Origin: Echinimonas agarilytica
Lineage (GTDB): Bacteria; Pseudomonadota; Gammaproteobacteria; Enterobacterales; Neiellaceae
Direction: 5' to 3'
DNA: 64,000 bases
Assembly (NCBI RefSeq): GCF_023703465.1
Contig: NZ_JAMQGP010000001.1
Coordinates: 620,001-684,000 of the forward strand
A model generated the notes under the pieces. The model saw only the letters and a list, made by a program, of their open reading frames with translations. It made no database searches and was not told the DNA's origin. A program made the position numbers and the translations under genes. This document shows positions 55,416-64,000 of this stretch, piece after piece; the first letter of the stretch is position 1, and each line of letters begins with the position of its first letter.

Positions 55416-55937
55416 TTATTCCGCACTTTCCTGTAATTCTCTTAAATATTTAAATATTTCTCGTGCTGATTTTGGGGGTTTATTCTGAGATTGCTCGCGT
55501 TGCGCTGAACGAACAAGCTGACGCAAACGTTGGCGGTCTGCTCCTGGGAATTCATCGATACAAGCTTGAATTGCACCATCGCCTTCACTGATCAGTAGAT
55601 CGCGTTTCAGCTCTAATTGATGAAAGATAGCATTGGCTTTCACGTGTTTAGCGTCGTGCACTGCTAGCGCTTTAATGATTTCGTCACTGTCGACATTTCG
55701 CATTAACTTGCCAATGTATTGAAGTTGGCGACGGTACCCTTCTCGTTTATTGCGAATTCGTTGTGCAAGTTCAATGGCATCACGTAATTGATAATCCAAT
55801 GGCAATTCATCGAGCACACTTGTGTTCATTTGTGAGAGGCGTATACCTAGTGCTTGAAGTTCGTCAGACTGGCGTTTTAGCTCAGTTTTACTCACAAAAT
55901 CTTCAGGAAGTTCTTCTTGTTTTTTTTTCTTGGTCAT
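55416..55937 (-). CDS. yjgA: YjgA/DarP, 50S ribosome assembly factor
   Basis: A 173-residue basic, helical DUF615 protein that associates with late 50S precursors in E. coli. FVSKTELKRQSDELQALGIRL, LDYQLRDAIELAQRI, YRRQLQYIGKLMRNVD, DEFPGADRQRLRQLVRSA and SAREIFKYLREL are the family blocks in order. The acidic N-terminal extension of E. coli is mostly missing and replaced by a Lys run. That run is encoded by nine consecutive A (plus-strand T, 55920-55928), a slippage-prone tract just inside the gene. It is antisense between the two halves of the TldD/PmbA system, as in many relatives. Confidence 0.93.
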   Translation of the reverse strand: MTKKKKQEELPEDFVSKTELKRQSDELQALGIRLSQMNTSVLDELPLDYQLRDAIELAQRIRNKREGYRRQLQYIGKLMRNVDSDEIIKALAVHDAKHVKANAIFHQLELKRDLLISEGDGAIQACIDEFPGADRQRLRQLVRSAQREQSQNKPPKSAREIFKYLRELQESAE

Positions 55938-56047
55938 CTTGCTCTGCCATAAGGTCGCGATTCCGAGCTTTCGGTGCTCGCAACTGAGGGGTAAATTGCA
56001 GTATCATGCTTGTTTGCGTATTTTAATAGACTCCGGACCCAAGCTTC

Positions 56048-57385
56048 ATGTCTCAAACGATTGCTGCTGAACAGCAACAGCTTCAAGAGCTCATTGCCGA
56101 CACTCTCAATTATGCTAAATCCAAAGGGGCTTCTCAAGCAGAAGCCGCGATGAGCCGCCAAACTGGGATTAGCGTTAGTATTCGTAAGCAAAATATCGAA
56201 ACACTCGAATTTAATCGAGACGGTGCGCTGGGTATTACGGTTTACTTTGGCCATAAAAAAGGCAATGCCTCTACATCAGACTTGCGCCCGGAAGCACTGA
56301 AAGTTGCGGTAGATGCGGCCTGCAATATTGCTAAGTATACCTCGGAAGACCCGTTTAGTGGACCTGCCGACGCAGAGCAAATGCCGGAATCTGTACCTGA
56401 TCTTCAGCTCTATCACCCAGGTTCACTTGATCCAGAAAATGCAATTGAATTGGCGATGAGATGTGAGCAAGCTGCTTTTGATACAGATCCGCGCATCAAT
56501 AACTCAGATGGCGCAACGTTTTCTTCTCATGAATCGGTGCGTTTATATGGCAATAGCCATGGTTTTATTGCCGGTTATCCAAGCACTCGCCATAGCCTAA
56601 GTTGTGTCACCATCGCCAAAGAGGGTGATGACATGCAGCGCGACTACAGTTATTCCATCAGCCGTCAGGCTGAGCGCTTGTGGTTGCCAGAAAGAGTGGG
56701 CGAGCATGCTGCGCAACGCACAATAAACCGGTTGAATGCGCGCAAGCTTGGTACACGTAAAGTACCGGTCATTTTTGCATCTGATTTAGCATCTGGCCTG
56801 TTTGGTCATCTTGTGTCTGCTATTTCAGGCGGTAATTTGTACCGCAATGCCTCATTCTTGAAAGACCGATTAGGCGAACAAATTATGCCTGATCACCTGT
56901 CTATTGTTGAACGTCCGTTGATCCCCTGCGCTCTGGCCAGCGCGCCGTTTGATTCTGAAGGTGTTGCCACGCAAGATCGAATGGTCGTTGAGCAAGGAGT
57001 GCTAAGTACGTACTTACTGTCGGCATATTCTGCGCGCAAGTTAAACATGGAAAATACAGGTCATGCCGGCGGCATTTATAACTGGTTAATACGTCATGGT
57101 GGCCGTGATTTTGATGATTTGCTTGCTGAAATGGGGACAGGATTGTTGGTGACCGAAGTGATGGGCCAAGGAGTGAATACTGTCACTGGAGATTATTCAC
57201 GTGGCGCAAGCGGGTTCTGGGTGGAAAACGGCCAACTGGCTTACCCTGTGCACGAAATTACCATTGCGAGTAATCTCAAAGACATGTTTAAAAATATTGT
57301 ACGAGTGGGCTCAGATCTGGACCGCCGTGGGCAAATTCAAACCGGTTCGGTATTGATTTCAGAAATGCAGATAGCAGGTCAGTAA
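56048..57385 (+). CDS. pmbA: PmbA/TldE, regulatory subunit of the TldD protease
   Basis: A 445-residue homologue of TldD without the HExxxH metal motif. SKGASQAEAAMSRQTGISVS, LEFNRDGALGITVYFG, FASDLASGLFGHLVSAISGG and NTGHAGGIYNWLIRHGGRDF are typical. The C-terminal GVNTVTGDYSRGASGFWVEN resembles the TldD end. It forms the non-catalytic side of the heterodimer chamber. It is transcribed away from yjgA with 110 bases between them and is followed after two bases by a GNAT gene. Confidence 0.95.
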   Translation: MSQTIAAEQQQLQELIADTLNYAKSKGASQAEAAMSRQTGISVSIRKQNIETLEFNRDGALGITVYFGHKKGNASTSDLRPEALKVAVDAACNIAKYTSEDPFSGPADAEQMPESVPDLQLYHPGSLDPENAIELAMRCEQAAFDTDPRINNSDGATFSSHESVRLYGNSHGFIAGYPSTRHSLSCVTIAKEGDDMQRDYSYSISRQAERLWLPERVGEHAAQRTINRLNARKLGTRKVPVIFASDLASGLFGHLVSAISGGNLYRNASFLKDRLGEQIMPDHLSIVERPLIPCALASAPFDSEGVATQDRMVVEQGVLSTYLLSAYSARKLNMENTGHAGGIYNWLIRHGGRDFDDLLAEMGTGLLVTEVMGQGVNTVTGDYSRGASGFWVENGQLAYPVHEITIASNLKDMFKNIVRVGSDLDRRGQIQTGSVLISEMQIAGQ

Positions 57386-57387
57386 TC

Positions 57388-57876
57388 ATGGTTGAAGTGC
57401 AAAAAGTTGATTATCAGGATGCTCAACAAGGCGCCGATTTAGTCGCGCTTCTTAGTGCCTATGCGTGTGACCCTATGGGCGGTGGTGAAGATATCTCTGA
57501 GCACGTTAAATTAACTCTGGTCAAAGAGCTTGCATCCAGGCCTTATGCTTTTTCAGTCTTGGCTTATGTGGATGGAAAGCCAGCAGGTTTTGCCAATTGT
57601 TTCGAAGCCTTTTCAACATTTGCTGCACAACCTTTAGTGAATATTCATGATCTAGCGGTCGTGCCTGACTATAGAGGCCAACAAATTAGTCAGTTGTTAC
57701 TTGATGAGGTGGAGGCAATTGCGCGCAAAAAGGGCTGCTGTAAGATAACGTTGGAAGTTCTATCGAAAAATGGTCCTGCCAAAAATGCTTACCAAAAGTT
57801 CGGTTTTGAAGCTTATCAGCTACAAGATGGCGCCGGTGAAGCGTTATTTTGGCAAAAATCTCTGAAAGAGTTTTAA
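57388..57876 (+). CDS. GNAT-family N-acetyltransferase
   Basis: A 162-residue acetyltransferase. Acetyl-CoA-binding motif A is LAVVPDYRGQQISQLLLDEV (about 89-108, with R/Q-x-x-G-x-G/A-like loop RGQQIS), followed by KITLEVLSKNGPAKNAYQKF (motif B). YDPMGGGEDIS-like N-terminus is close to the group annotated as YhbS/RimI-like. The substrate is not known. The gene is two bases after pmbA, so likely cotranscribed, and its tail overlaps the convergent bluB gene by four bases. Confidence 0.88.
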   Translation: MVEVQKVDYQDAQQGADLVALLSAYACDPMGGGEDISEHVKLTLVKELASRPYAFSVLAYVDGKPAGFANCFEAFSTFAAQPLVNIHDLAVVPDYRGQQISQLLLDEVEAIARKKGCCKITLEVLSKNGPAKNAYQKFGFEAYQLQDGAGEALFWQKSLKEF

Positions 57877-58532
57877 GGCTCTTTGGGAGTCGGTTGCCAC
57901 GTGTCTACATGAATGACGTCGTCTATGGGGCGTCTAGGTAACCAACCGAGTTTTTCCAATTCGGGTTTGTCATTAAATTGAGACACATAACCCACGCATA
58001 AATACGCGACAATACTAATATCTTGCGGAATATTCAGCGTGTCGTACAGAACATCATCATGCAAAATACTCACCCATCCCACCCCTAAATTTTCCGCTCG
58101 CGCTGCTAACCAGAGGTTTTGAATGGCACATACGGTGCTGTACAAGTCCATGTCGGGCTTAGCTGTTGTACCAATCACAACCGGGCCATTACGGCTTCTA
58201 TCGCAGGTAACGCATATTCCCAAAGGGGCTTCCATAATGCCTTCGAGTTTTAGCTTTTGATAGGTCTCTTTTTTGTCGGAAGCGAACATTTCGGTGGCTT
58301 GTTGGTGCGCTTGAAGGTAGCTGCTCTTGATGCGCGCCTTCGTTTGGTCAGAGCGCACTAATACGAAATCCCACGGCTGCATATAGCCCACACTCGGCGC
58401 ATGATGAGCCGCCGTTAAAACGCGCTTTAATACATCATCTGGGATGGCGTCAGGCAGGAATTCTCTGCGCACGTCACGGCGCGCAAAAATAGTTTTATAA
58501 ACCGAATCTCGTTCTTCTTGAGTAATTTGCAT
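57873..58532 (-). CDS. bluB: BluB, 5,6-dimethylbenzimidazole synthase
   Basis: A 219-residue nitroreductase-fold flavoenzyme that fragments reduced FMN to 5,6-dimethylbenzimidazole, the lower ligand of vitamin B12. The BluB-specific residues are in place: Asp20 in ARRDVRREF and Ser155 in GVGWVSIL, with the same spacing of 135 as Asp32/Ser167 of Sinorhizobium BluB. APSVGYMQPWDFVLVR, DMDLYSTVCAIQNLWLAARA and KLGWLPRRPIDDVIHVD complete the match. Its ATG directly follows the mgtE stop codon. No other cobalamin gene is in the window, so this may support remodelling of scavenged corrinoids. Confidence 0.9.
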   Translation of the reverse strand: MQITQEERDSVYKTIFARRDVRREFLPDAIPDDVLKRVLTAAHHAPSVGYMQPWDFVLVRSDQTKARIKSSYLQAHQQATEMFASDKKETYQKLKLEGIMEAPLGICVTCDRSRNGPVVIGTTAKPDMDLYSTVCAIQNLWLAARAENLGVGWVSILHDDVLYDTLNIPQDISIVAYLCVGYVSQFNDKPELEKLGWLPRRPIDDVIHVDTWQPTPKEP

Positions 58533-59891
58533 TTAACGCAACATGACGGTGGCTGTGCCTAAGAATGATAGGAGGCCGATGATGTCAGTAAATGTCGTGA
58601 CCATCATACTTCCTGCAAGTGCGGGATCAATTTTAAGCCGCTTTAGTGTTAGTGGCACCATGACCCCAGCGATGCCGGCCATGAGCATATTGACAAACAT
58701 GGCCACGGCAATGACGACACCTAAATGCCAATCGCCTTTCCAAACGGTCACCACTGCGGCCAGGGTAAATGCCCAAAGCATACCGTTCATGAATCCCACA
58801 AGGGCCTCTTTACCCAATAACCAGCGGGCGTTGCTGTCGCCCACGTGACCTAAAGCGATACCGCGAATCACCAGAGTAAGGGTTTGATTGGCAGCCACCC
58901 CCCCCATGCTCGGCACAATAGTCATGAGAATAGCGACGGTGGCAAGCTGCGACAAAATATCTTCGAACATATTCGATACCGAAGCTGCTAGAAGCGCTGC
59001 ACATACGTTTAGGCCAAGCCATACTGAGCGTCGCTTGGTACTTTTTAAAGCCGGTGCAAAGGTATCTTCTTCATCGTCTAGGCCCGCCATGCTCATTAAT
59101 GAGTGCTCTGCGTCCTCACGGATGACGTCAACGACGTCATCGACAGTAATACGGCCTAATAGGCAGCCGTTGCCGTCTACCACAGGGGCCGAAATGAGGT
59201 CGTGACGCTCAAAGTGTTGTGCTACTTCAGAGTCGTGCTGTTCAGCCGAGAGGGGGGCTACGTCCACCTCAAGAATCTCCGAAATTTCGAGTTCTGACTG
59301 GCTACTAACGAGCAGTGCGAGTGAAACTTCGCCCAAGAGTTTGTCTTGTTTGTCTACCACGTAGAGTTTATCGGTGCCTTCTGGCAACTGGCCGCGCAGC
59401 CGAAGATAGCGCAAAACTACATCCACAGAGACATCTGGGCGCAGGGTAATGACATCCGTGTTCATCATGGCGCCAGCGCTGTCTTCTTCATAAGAGAGTG
59501 CTTGTTCGACGCGATGACGGTCTTGCTCATCCATCGAGCTTAAGACTTGCTGAAATACCGATTCCGGAAGGCTACCAAGGACGTAAGCGAGATCATCGCT
59601 TTCCATACCTTCGATGGCTTCGGCAACATGTTCGGGCTCCATTTCCCGAATAATGCTGTCTTTAATATCTTCCGCTAGCTCTTCAAGGATCTCACCGTGC
59701 TGGTCTGGATCGATTAATTGCCAGAGAACAGGACGTGCAGAAGGCGTTGATGATTCTAATAAGAGTGCAACATCGTAAGCCGGAAGGGAGTGAAGCATTC
59801 GGCGCACGTGGACAAACATGCCGCCATTGAGAGCGTCATTAACAGCCTTTAAACGGCTGTGAGTTTGTTCTTGTTCGAGAATTTGAGGCAT
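58533..59891 (-). CDS. mgtE: magnesium transporter MgtE
   Basis: A 452-residue Mg2+ channel/transporter. Order of domains: N-terminal superhelical MgtE_N (about 25-130, LLESSTPSARPVLWQLIDPD and EELAEDIKDSIIREMEPEHV), two CBS domains (about 140-265) that sense cytosolic Mg2+, a connecting helix (TFAPALKSTKRRSVWLGLNV) and five membrane helices (about 285-452, with PSMGGVAANQTLTLVIRG forming the pore region). It lies 95 bases downstream of npr on the same strand and is directly followed by bluB. Confidence 0.96.
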   Translation of the reverse strand: MPQILEQEQTHSRLKAVNDALNGGMFVHVRRMLHSLPAYDVALLLESSTPSARPVLWQLIDPDQHGEILEELAEDIKDSIIREMEPEHVAEAIEGMESDDLAYVLGSLPESVFQQVLSSMDEQDRHRVEQALSYEEDSAGAMMNTDVITLRPDVSVDVVLRYLRLRGQLPEGTDKLYVVDKQDKLLGEVSLALLVSSQSELEISEILEVDVAPLSAEQHDSEVAQHFERHDLISAPVVDGNGCLLGRITVDDVVDVIREDAEHSLMSMAGLDDEEDTFAPALKSTKRRSVWLGLNVCAALLAASVSNMFEDILSQLATVAILMTIVPSMGGVAANQTLTLVIRGIALGHVGDSNARWLLGKEALVGFMNGMLWAFTLAAVVTVWKGDWHLGVVIAVAMFVNMLMAGIAGVMVPLTLKRLKIDPALAGSMMVTTFTDIIGLLSFLGTATVMLR

Positions 59892-59986
59892 ATTAATTGA
59901 TTCCCGCGCACCGAGTCATAAGAAGGCTTACAGTTTAAACGAATCATCTTGATATGCCACACAAAAGGTATGCCAATTAGAGGGGA

Positions 59987-60259
59987 TTATTCACCCTCAT
60001 CGAAGAAATTGTTGATGAGGTTCTCGACTGCGTCCAGTGCTGCGGCTGCATCATCACCCTCTGCGCTGACTTGCACCGACTGCCCTTGGCACGTTTGCAG
60101 TAGTAACAAGCTCATTACGCTCCCTGCGGAGGCGCTTTTGTCACCATGAGAGATCATGACTTCTGCCTCATAGTCCCGTGCGAGAGTAGCTAGCTTAGTA
60201 GCTGCACGCGCATGCAACCCGAGTTTGTTTTGGATGAGCAGTGAGCGAGTTAAAATCAT
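59987..60259 (-). CDS. ptsO: NPr, HPr-like phosphocarrier of the nitrogen PTS
   Basis: A 90-residue HPr-family protein. The phospho-accepting histidine is His16 in KLGLHARAATKLATLA. The usual HPr Ser46 region reads KSASAGSVMSLLLLQTCQGQ. NPr passes phosphate from EI-Ntr to EIIA-Ntr (PtsN), encoded two genes upstream in the same operon. Its ATG overlaps the rapZ stop (ATGA). A slightly acidic tail FFDEGE ends the protein. Confidence 0.94.
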   Translation of the reverse strand: MILTRSLLIQNKLGLHARAATKLATLARDYEAEVMISHGDKSASAGSVMSLLLLQTCQGQSVQVSAEGDDAAAALDAVENLINNFFDEGE

Positions 60260-61113
60260 ACTGAAGTCTTTTTATATTGAAGGTTACGATGGCGTAGTTG
60301 CACCTGATACGATGATCTAAATAAATCCGCAAGGCGGTTGGCGATATGAACTGAGCGGTGGCATCCGCCAGTACAGCCAATTGCCACGGTCACGTAACTC
60401 CGATCATTCTTTTCAAGTTGGGGGAGCCAGTCTTTGAGATTACTTTCGACCTGAGCGATAAAGGCTTCTACATTGCTGTGCTGGTCAAAAAATTCAATGA
60501 CGGGCTGATCGTTGCCGGTATATGAACGTAAACCCGGCTCCCAATAAGGGTTGGGTAAGAAGCGCACATCAAACACGAAGTCAGCATCGTTGGGAGTGCC
60601 GTGTTTAAAACCAAATGATTCAAAGACCAACACCAGTGGAGCCTTTGATGTGCCCGATAAGCGTTCGCGAAGTGTTGCGCTAAAATCGTAAATAGTGGAG
60701 TGGCTGGTGTCTAAAAATAGGTCGGCTTGCTCTCGAACCGGCTCTAACCAAGATGTCTCTGCGGCAACTGCATCAGCCAGTGTAAGCTCATTTTTTGTAA
60801 GCGGGTGACGGCGCCGTGTTTCAGAATAACGTCGCAATAGAATCGAGTCATCGGCATCGAGATATAAAATAGTGGTGGGAACGGCTGTTTTAAGAACTTT
60901 AAGCAATTGCTCGATCTGAGCACGATCGTTCGGCAAGTTCCTCATGTCTAAGCTCACAGCAACGTTCTCGTGCTGGTTGTGCTGCATGGTGATCCAAGGC
61001 TTCAGAAGTTCGATGGGTAAATTGTCAACGCAATAGTACCCGAGATCTTCGAGAACCCTGAGCGCAATAGATTTCCCTGCTCCTGAACGACCACTAACGA
61101 CGGTGAGCTTCAT
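60256..61113 (-). CDS. rapZ: RapZ, RNase adapter protein/P-loop ATPase
   Basis: A 285-residue protein (E. coli RapZ has 284) from the ATG at 61113; a GTG four codons earlier is also open. The Walker A is VVSGRSGAGKSIALRVLEDL (6-25) and YYCVDNLP follows. The C-terminal domain, which binds glucosamine-6-phosphate and GlmZ/GlmY RNAs, shows SFGFKHGTPNDADFVFDVRF and VAIGCTGGCHRSV. RapZ guides RNase E to GlmZ and thereby controls GlmS. It follows ptsN in the rpoN cluster, as usual. Confidence 0.95.
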   Translation of the reverse strand: MKLTVVSGRSGAGKSIALRVLEDLGYYCVDNLPIELLKPWITMQHNQHENVAVSLDMRNLPNDRAQIEQLLKVLKTAVPTTILYLDADDSILLRRYSETRRRHPLTKNELTLADAVAAETSWLEPVREQADLFLDTSHSTIYDFSATLRERLSGTSKAPLVLVFESFGFKHGTPNDADFVFDVRFLPNPYWEPGLRSYTGNDQPVIEFFDQHSNVEAFIAQVESNLKDWLPQLEKNDRSYVTVAIGCTGGCHRSVHIANRLADLFRSSYQVQLRHRNLQYKKTSV

Positions 61114-61137
61114 GTAAGAGTGCACTTTAATAAATGA

Positions 61138-61587
61138 TTATGCGTTGATAATAACCTGATATAGGTCTTCAGCACTAGAGGCACATCTGAGCTGTTTTAA
61201 GGTATTTTTTTGACCTAATTTTTCAGCGACTAAAGCAAGAGTTTTGAGATGGTGTTTGCAGTCTTGCTCGGGCACCAGCATCGCAAACATAATATCGACT
61301 GGCTTTTTATCAATGGCGTCGAATTCGATTGGGGATTCAAATTGAACCAATATAGCGACGTTGCTGGCGTCAGACGGGAGTCTGCCGTGCGGAATGGCTA
61401 TGCCATTTCCAATGCCGGTACTGCCTAGTTTTTCGCGTGCTAAAAAGCGCTCGAAAATTTCGTTTTCGGTGAGTCCTTGGAGATGCTTCGCTGCGATTTC
61501 ACTTACGATTTCAAGTGCTCGCTTTTTGCTACTACATTGGACTGCACTGAAAGTGCAGTCCTTGGACAGGATACTTCGCATGTTCAT
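61138..61587 (-). CDS. ptsN: PtsN, EIIA component of the nitrogen PTS
   Basis: A 149-residue EIIA domain of the fructose/mannitol type without a membrane partner. His67 in GNGIAIPHGRL is the phosphorylation site. LVQFESPIEFDAIDKKPVDI and EQDCKHHLKTLALVAEKL are family blocks. PtsN regulates potassium transport and stress responses according to phosphorylation state. Start may be the first or third codon (both ATG). It is two bases after hpf. Confidence 0.95.
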   Translation of the reverse strand: MNMRSILSKDCTFSAVQCSSKKRALEIVSEIAAKHLQGLTENEIFERFLAREKLGSTGIGNGIAIPHGRLPSDASNVAILVQFESPIEFDAIDKKPVDIMFAMLVPEQDCKHHLKTLALVAEKLGQKNTLKQLRCASSAEDLYQVIINA

Positions 61588-61589
61588 GA

Positions 61590-61877
61590 TTAATGCTTCT
61601 GCAATTTTTCCTTGTGGCGAATAACCTGCCGGTCGAGCTTGTCGACTAACGAGTCTATCGCCGCATACATACTTTCGCTTTCAGCGTTCGCAAATATTTC
61701 CGCTCCCGAGAGGTGAACGGTTGCTTCTGCAATCTGGCGAAGTTTTTCGACATTCAACACCACATGGACGTTTGTGATGTTGTCGAAGTGGCGCTCTAAT
61801 TTGGCCAGCTTCTCTGTGACATAGTCACGTAAAGGAGGAGTAATATCAACATGATGACCGGTTAAGTTTAGTTGCAT
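61590..61877 (-). CDS. hpf: HPF, short-type ribosome hibernation promoting factor
   Basis: A 95-residue protein of the short HPF/YfiA family, which binds the 30S head and promotes 100S dimers in stationary phase. MQLNLTGHHVDITPPLRDYV, KLERHFDNITNVHVVLNVEK, ATVHLSGAEIFANAESESMY and AIDSLVDKLDRQVIRHKEKL are the conserved segments. It lacks the C-terminal dimerisation domain of long HPF. Located 29 bases after rpoN in the typical cluster. Confidence 0.95.
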   Translation of the reverse strand: MQLNLTGHHVDITPPLRDYVTEKLAKLERHFDNITNVHVVLNVEKLRQIAEATVHLSGAEIFANAESESMYAAIDSLVDKLDRQVIRHKEKLQKH

Positions 61878-61906
61878 AGGCGTGTTTCCTCACTCAGTAC
61901 TTGTTG

Positions 61907-63355
61907 TTACAAAAGACTTTTTCTTTGGTTGGATGGCGGAATATTGAGCGCTTCACGATATTTAGCAATCGTTCGGCGAGCCACATTAATTCCTTGATCC
62001 GAGAGTAGCTCAGCCATTTTACTATCGCTTAATGGCTTTGCCGGGTTTTCTGCTGCGACCAGCTTTTTAATCAATGCGCGAATAGCAGTGGACGAGCATT
62101 CGCCACCACTTTCAGTGCTCACATGGCTGGAGAAGAAGTATTTGAGTTCAAATATACCGCGTGGCGTGTGCATATACTTCTGCGTGGTCACGCGCGAAAT
62201 AGTAGATTCATGCATGCCAACTTCTTCGGCCACATCATTGAGAACCATGGGTTTCATGGCTTCATCGCCGTACTCAAAAAAGTCGTATTGGCGTTTCAGA
62301 ATGCAGTTTGAAACTTTCATAAGTGTTTCGTTACGGCTTTCTAAGCTTTTAATGAACCACTTGGCTTCTTGCATGTGTGAACGGATAAATTGTCCGTCAG
62401 AGGTGTTTCGAGCACCACGAGACATAGCTGCGTACTGCTCATTGACTCGAATTTTTGGCACTGCATCTGGATTCAATTCGACTTGCCAGACGCCGTTGCG
62501 CTTCATCACTGAAACGTCTGGAATGACGTATTGGCTATCTTCGACCACAATGGCACTGCCCGGACGCGGATTGAGGCTTTGGATCAAGCGCATCACTTCG
62601 CGAAGCTGGTCTTCTTTGAGTCGCGCTCGGCGCATCAATGTGCGGTAATCGCGACTTGCAAGTAAGTCCATGTGGTTGTTGATCACTAGCATGGCTTCTT
62701 TTAACCAAGGCGTGTCGGTGCCAAATTGACGCAATTGAATGAGTAAACATTCTTTGATGGAGCGAGAGCCCGAACCAATTGGGTCAAATAGCTGAATGCG
62801 TTTTAAAACGGCTTCAATTTCATCCAATTCAACTTCTGCATTACCTTGGCTTTCTAGAATATCTTCTGTTGTGACAGTGAGATAACCTGCATCATCAATG
62901 CCATCAAGAATAGTTCTGGCAATGGCACGATCTGTGTCTGTCATGGGAGTTAATTCAAGCTGCCATTCGAGGTGAGCATGCAATGAATCGGTGGTTTCAC
63001 CTTGAAAGCTTTCATCATCCTCACGCATTGGGGCGGCTGAGGCCACAGGGGCTGCTGACACAACTTCATCCCAAGTTGTATCCATAGGCATTTCTTCCGA
63101 AATGGAATCTTGTTGCAGTGCTTCTGCAGTATCAACTGTACTACTATCTGCTTCAATACTGTCCAAGCTGACATCTGAATCTGCTGAAGATGAATTTTCT
63201 TCTTCGGATTGTTCAAGGAGTGGATTGCTATCCAAAGCTTCTTGAATTTCCTGTTGCAGATCTAAAGTCGACAATTGCAAAAGCCTAATGGCTTGCTGCA
63301 ATTGCGGCGTCATAGTCAGCTGTTGGCCAAATTTAAGCTGGAGCGATGGTTTCAT
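61907..63355 (-). CDS. rpoN: RNA polymerase sigma-54 factor RpoN
   Basis: A 482-residue sigma-54. The N-terminal activator-interaction region I is [20 protein letters not shown] onward (1-50), Gln/Leu-rich, followed by an acidic region II (about 52-115) that is Ser/Asp/Glu-rich. The core-binding domain and the HTH ([20 protein letters not shown]) precede the RpoN box [10 protein letters not shown] (459-468), which contacts the -24 element. All parts are intact. Sigma-54 serves nitrogen, flagellar and pilus-type promoters with enhancer-binding proteins. The 69-base gap to lptB (63356-63424) shows no terminator. Confidence 0.97.
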   Translation of the reverse strand: MKPSLQLKFGQQLTMTPQLQQAIRLLQLSTLDLQQEIQEALDSNPLLEQSEEENSSSADSDVSLDSIEADSSTVDTAEALQQDSISEEMPMDTTWDEVVSAAPVASAAPMREDDESFQGETTDSLHAHLEWQLELTPMTDTDRAIARTILDGIDDAGYLTVTTEDILESQGNAEVELDEIEAVLKRIQLFDPIGSGSRSIKECLLIQLRQFGTDTPWLKEAMLVINNHMDLLASRDYRTLMRRARLKEDQLREVMRLIQSLNPRPGSAIVVEDSQYVIPDVSVMKRNGVWQVELNPDAVPKIRVNEQYAAMSRGARNTSDGQFIRSHMQEAKWFIKSLESRNETLMKVSNCILKRQYDFFEYGDEAMKPMVLNDVAEEVGMHESTISRVTTQKYMHTPRGIFELKYFFSSHVSTESGGECSSTAIRALIKKLVAAENPAKPLSDSKMAELLSDQGINVARRTIAKYREALNIPPSNQRKSLL

Positions 63356-63424
63356 CTAGTCTCCGACTCTTCCTGTGTAACGGTGGCTGCAAAATGAGCA
63401 GTATCCGTGGGTTACGTTAAGCTA

Positions 63425-64000
63425 CTATAGCTGGAATTGCTCACCTAAGTACACATCTCGAACGTGTTGATTTGCTAAAACTTGTTCCGGAGAACCTGTC
63501 GCAATCAATTCGCCATGTGACACGATGTAAGCGTACTCACAAACGGATAGTGTTTCACGAACGTTATGATCCGTAATTAATATCCCTAAACCTCGAGTTT
63601 TGAGGTGTTCAATGATCTTTTTAATATCCGATACTGAAATAGGGTCGACACCGGCAAAAGGCTCATCGAGTAAGATAAAACTGGGTTCAGCGGCAAGCGC
63701 TCGTGCAATTTCAACTCTGCGTCGTTCCCCCCCAGAAAGGCTCATGCCTTTGCTTTGGGCAATATGGCCAATATTAAATTCTTCCAGCAAAGAGTCGAGA
63801 GCTTCCTCTCGTTGCTCGGTAGAGAGGTCTTTGCGCGTCTCTAAAATAGCCATAATGTTGTCGCGTACACTGAGCTTGCGAAAAATGGACGACTCTTGGG
63901 GCAAATAGCCGATGCCTTTTCGGGCACGCTCATGCATGGGCGCCAAGGAAATATCTTCACCGTTGAGCTCAATAATGCCTTTTTCGGCTTGAACAAGCCC
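63425..64000 (-). CDS. lptB: LptB, LPS export ABC ATPase (N-terminal part outside window)
   Basis: The minus-strand frame is open from the stop at 63425 to the right edge of the window, giving 191 visible residues. The first residues seen are [20 protein letters not shown], so the Walker A part is cut off. Q-loop [16 protein letters not shown], signature [15 protein letters not shown], Walker [15 protein letters not shown] and H-switch [11 protein letters not shown] are all intact. [20 protein letters not shown] is diagnostic for LptB rather than other ABC ATPases. LptB drives lipopolysaccharide transport with LptFG. It precedes rpoN as in most gammaproteobacteria. Confidence 0.96.
   Translation of the reverse strand, partial: GLVQAEKGIIELNGEDISLAPMHERARKGIGYLPQESSIFRKLSVRDNIMAILETRKDLSTEQREEALDSLLEEFNIGHIAQSKGMSLSGGERRRVEIARALAAEPSFILLDEPFAGVDPISVSDIKKIIEHLKTRGLGILITDHNVRETLSVCEYAYIVSHGELIATGSPEQVLANQHVRDVYLGEQFQL

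Noticed and set aside
62088-62648. 186-codon open frame on the plus strand within rpoN
   Set aside because: It is fully antisense to the intact, highly conserved rpoN, has no ribosome site and no recognisable domain; a shadow of the coding strand.

Overview
The window looks like chromosome of a marine, polysaccharide-degrading gammaproteobacterium of the Alteromonadales type. Three things point there: a complete MSHA (mannose-sensitive haemagglutinin) type IV pilus locus running straight into mreBCD-maf-rng-yhdP-tldD-yjgA-pmbA, the classic lptB-rpoN-hpf-ptsN-rapZ-npr cluster, and two TonB-receptor-linked sugar loci. No tRNA, rRNA, insertion sequence, prophage or CRISPR array was seen.

Region 1 (1-10430, all +) is an alginate utilisation operon. 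It holds the 3' part of a TonB-dependent receptor, a PL6 alginate lyase, a PL17 oligoalginate lyase, a KdgF-type cupin, a hexuronate-type MFS transporter, KDG kinase and KDPG aldolase, closed by a strong terminator. Together they import alginate pieces, cut them to unsaturated monouronate, linearise it to DEH, and finish through KDG and KDPG to pyruvate and glyceraldehyde-3-phosphate. The DEH reductase step is not encoded in view.

Region 2 (10445-22810) is a xylan/xylo-oligosaccharide locus. It holds an unassigned secreted lipoprotein, a second TonB-dependent receptor, a divergent Nudix-fold regulator with a degenerate Nudix box, a lacI-GPH transporter-GH43 operon, and a multimodular lipoprotein GH10 xylanase. 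Two of its intergenic regions share a bipartite DNA element, TGACAAT-N15-AAGACTACAA, and one also carries a near-perfect 26-bp dyad. Both are candidate regulator sites.

Region 3 (22941-43812) is the MSHA locus: csrD/mshH, an inserted antisense PLP enzyme, then mshI, I2, J, K, L, M, N, E, G, F, B, A, C, D, O, P, Q with mostly overlapping start/stop codons. A PglL-like O-oligosaccharyltransferase sits between mshA and mshC, which suggests that the pilin is glycosylated. MshE keeps two c-di-GMP-binding motifs.

Region 4 (43809-64000) is housekeeping: a YbaK-like deacylase, mreBCD (cell shape), maf, rng (RNase G), yhdP, a nitrilase-family amidase, tldD/pmbA (metalloprotease pair), yjgA, a GNAT, mgtE-bluB, and the leftward lptB-rpoN-hpf-ptsN-rapZ-npr cluster, with lptB running off the right edge. 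Gene starts were moved from the longest possible frame where a ribosome-binding site, signal peptide or family alignment favoured an internal start.
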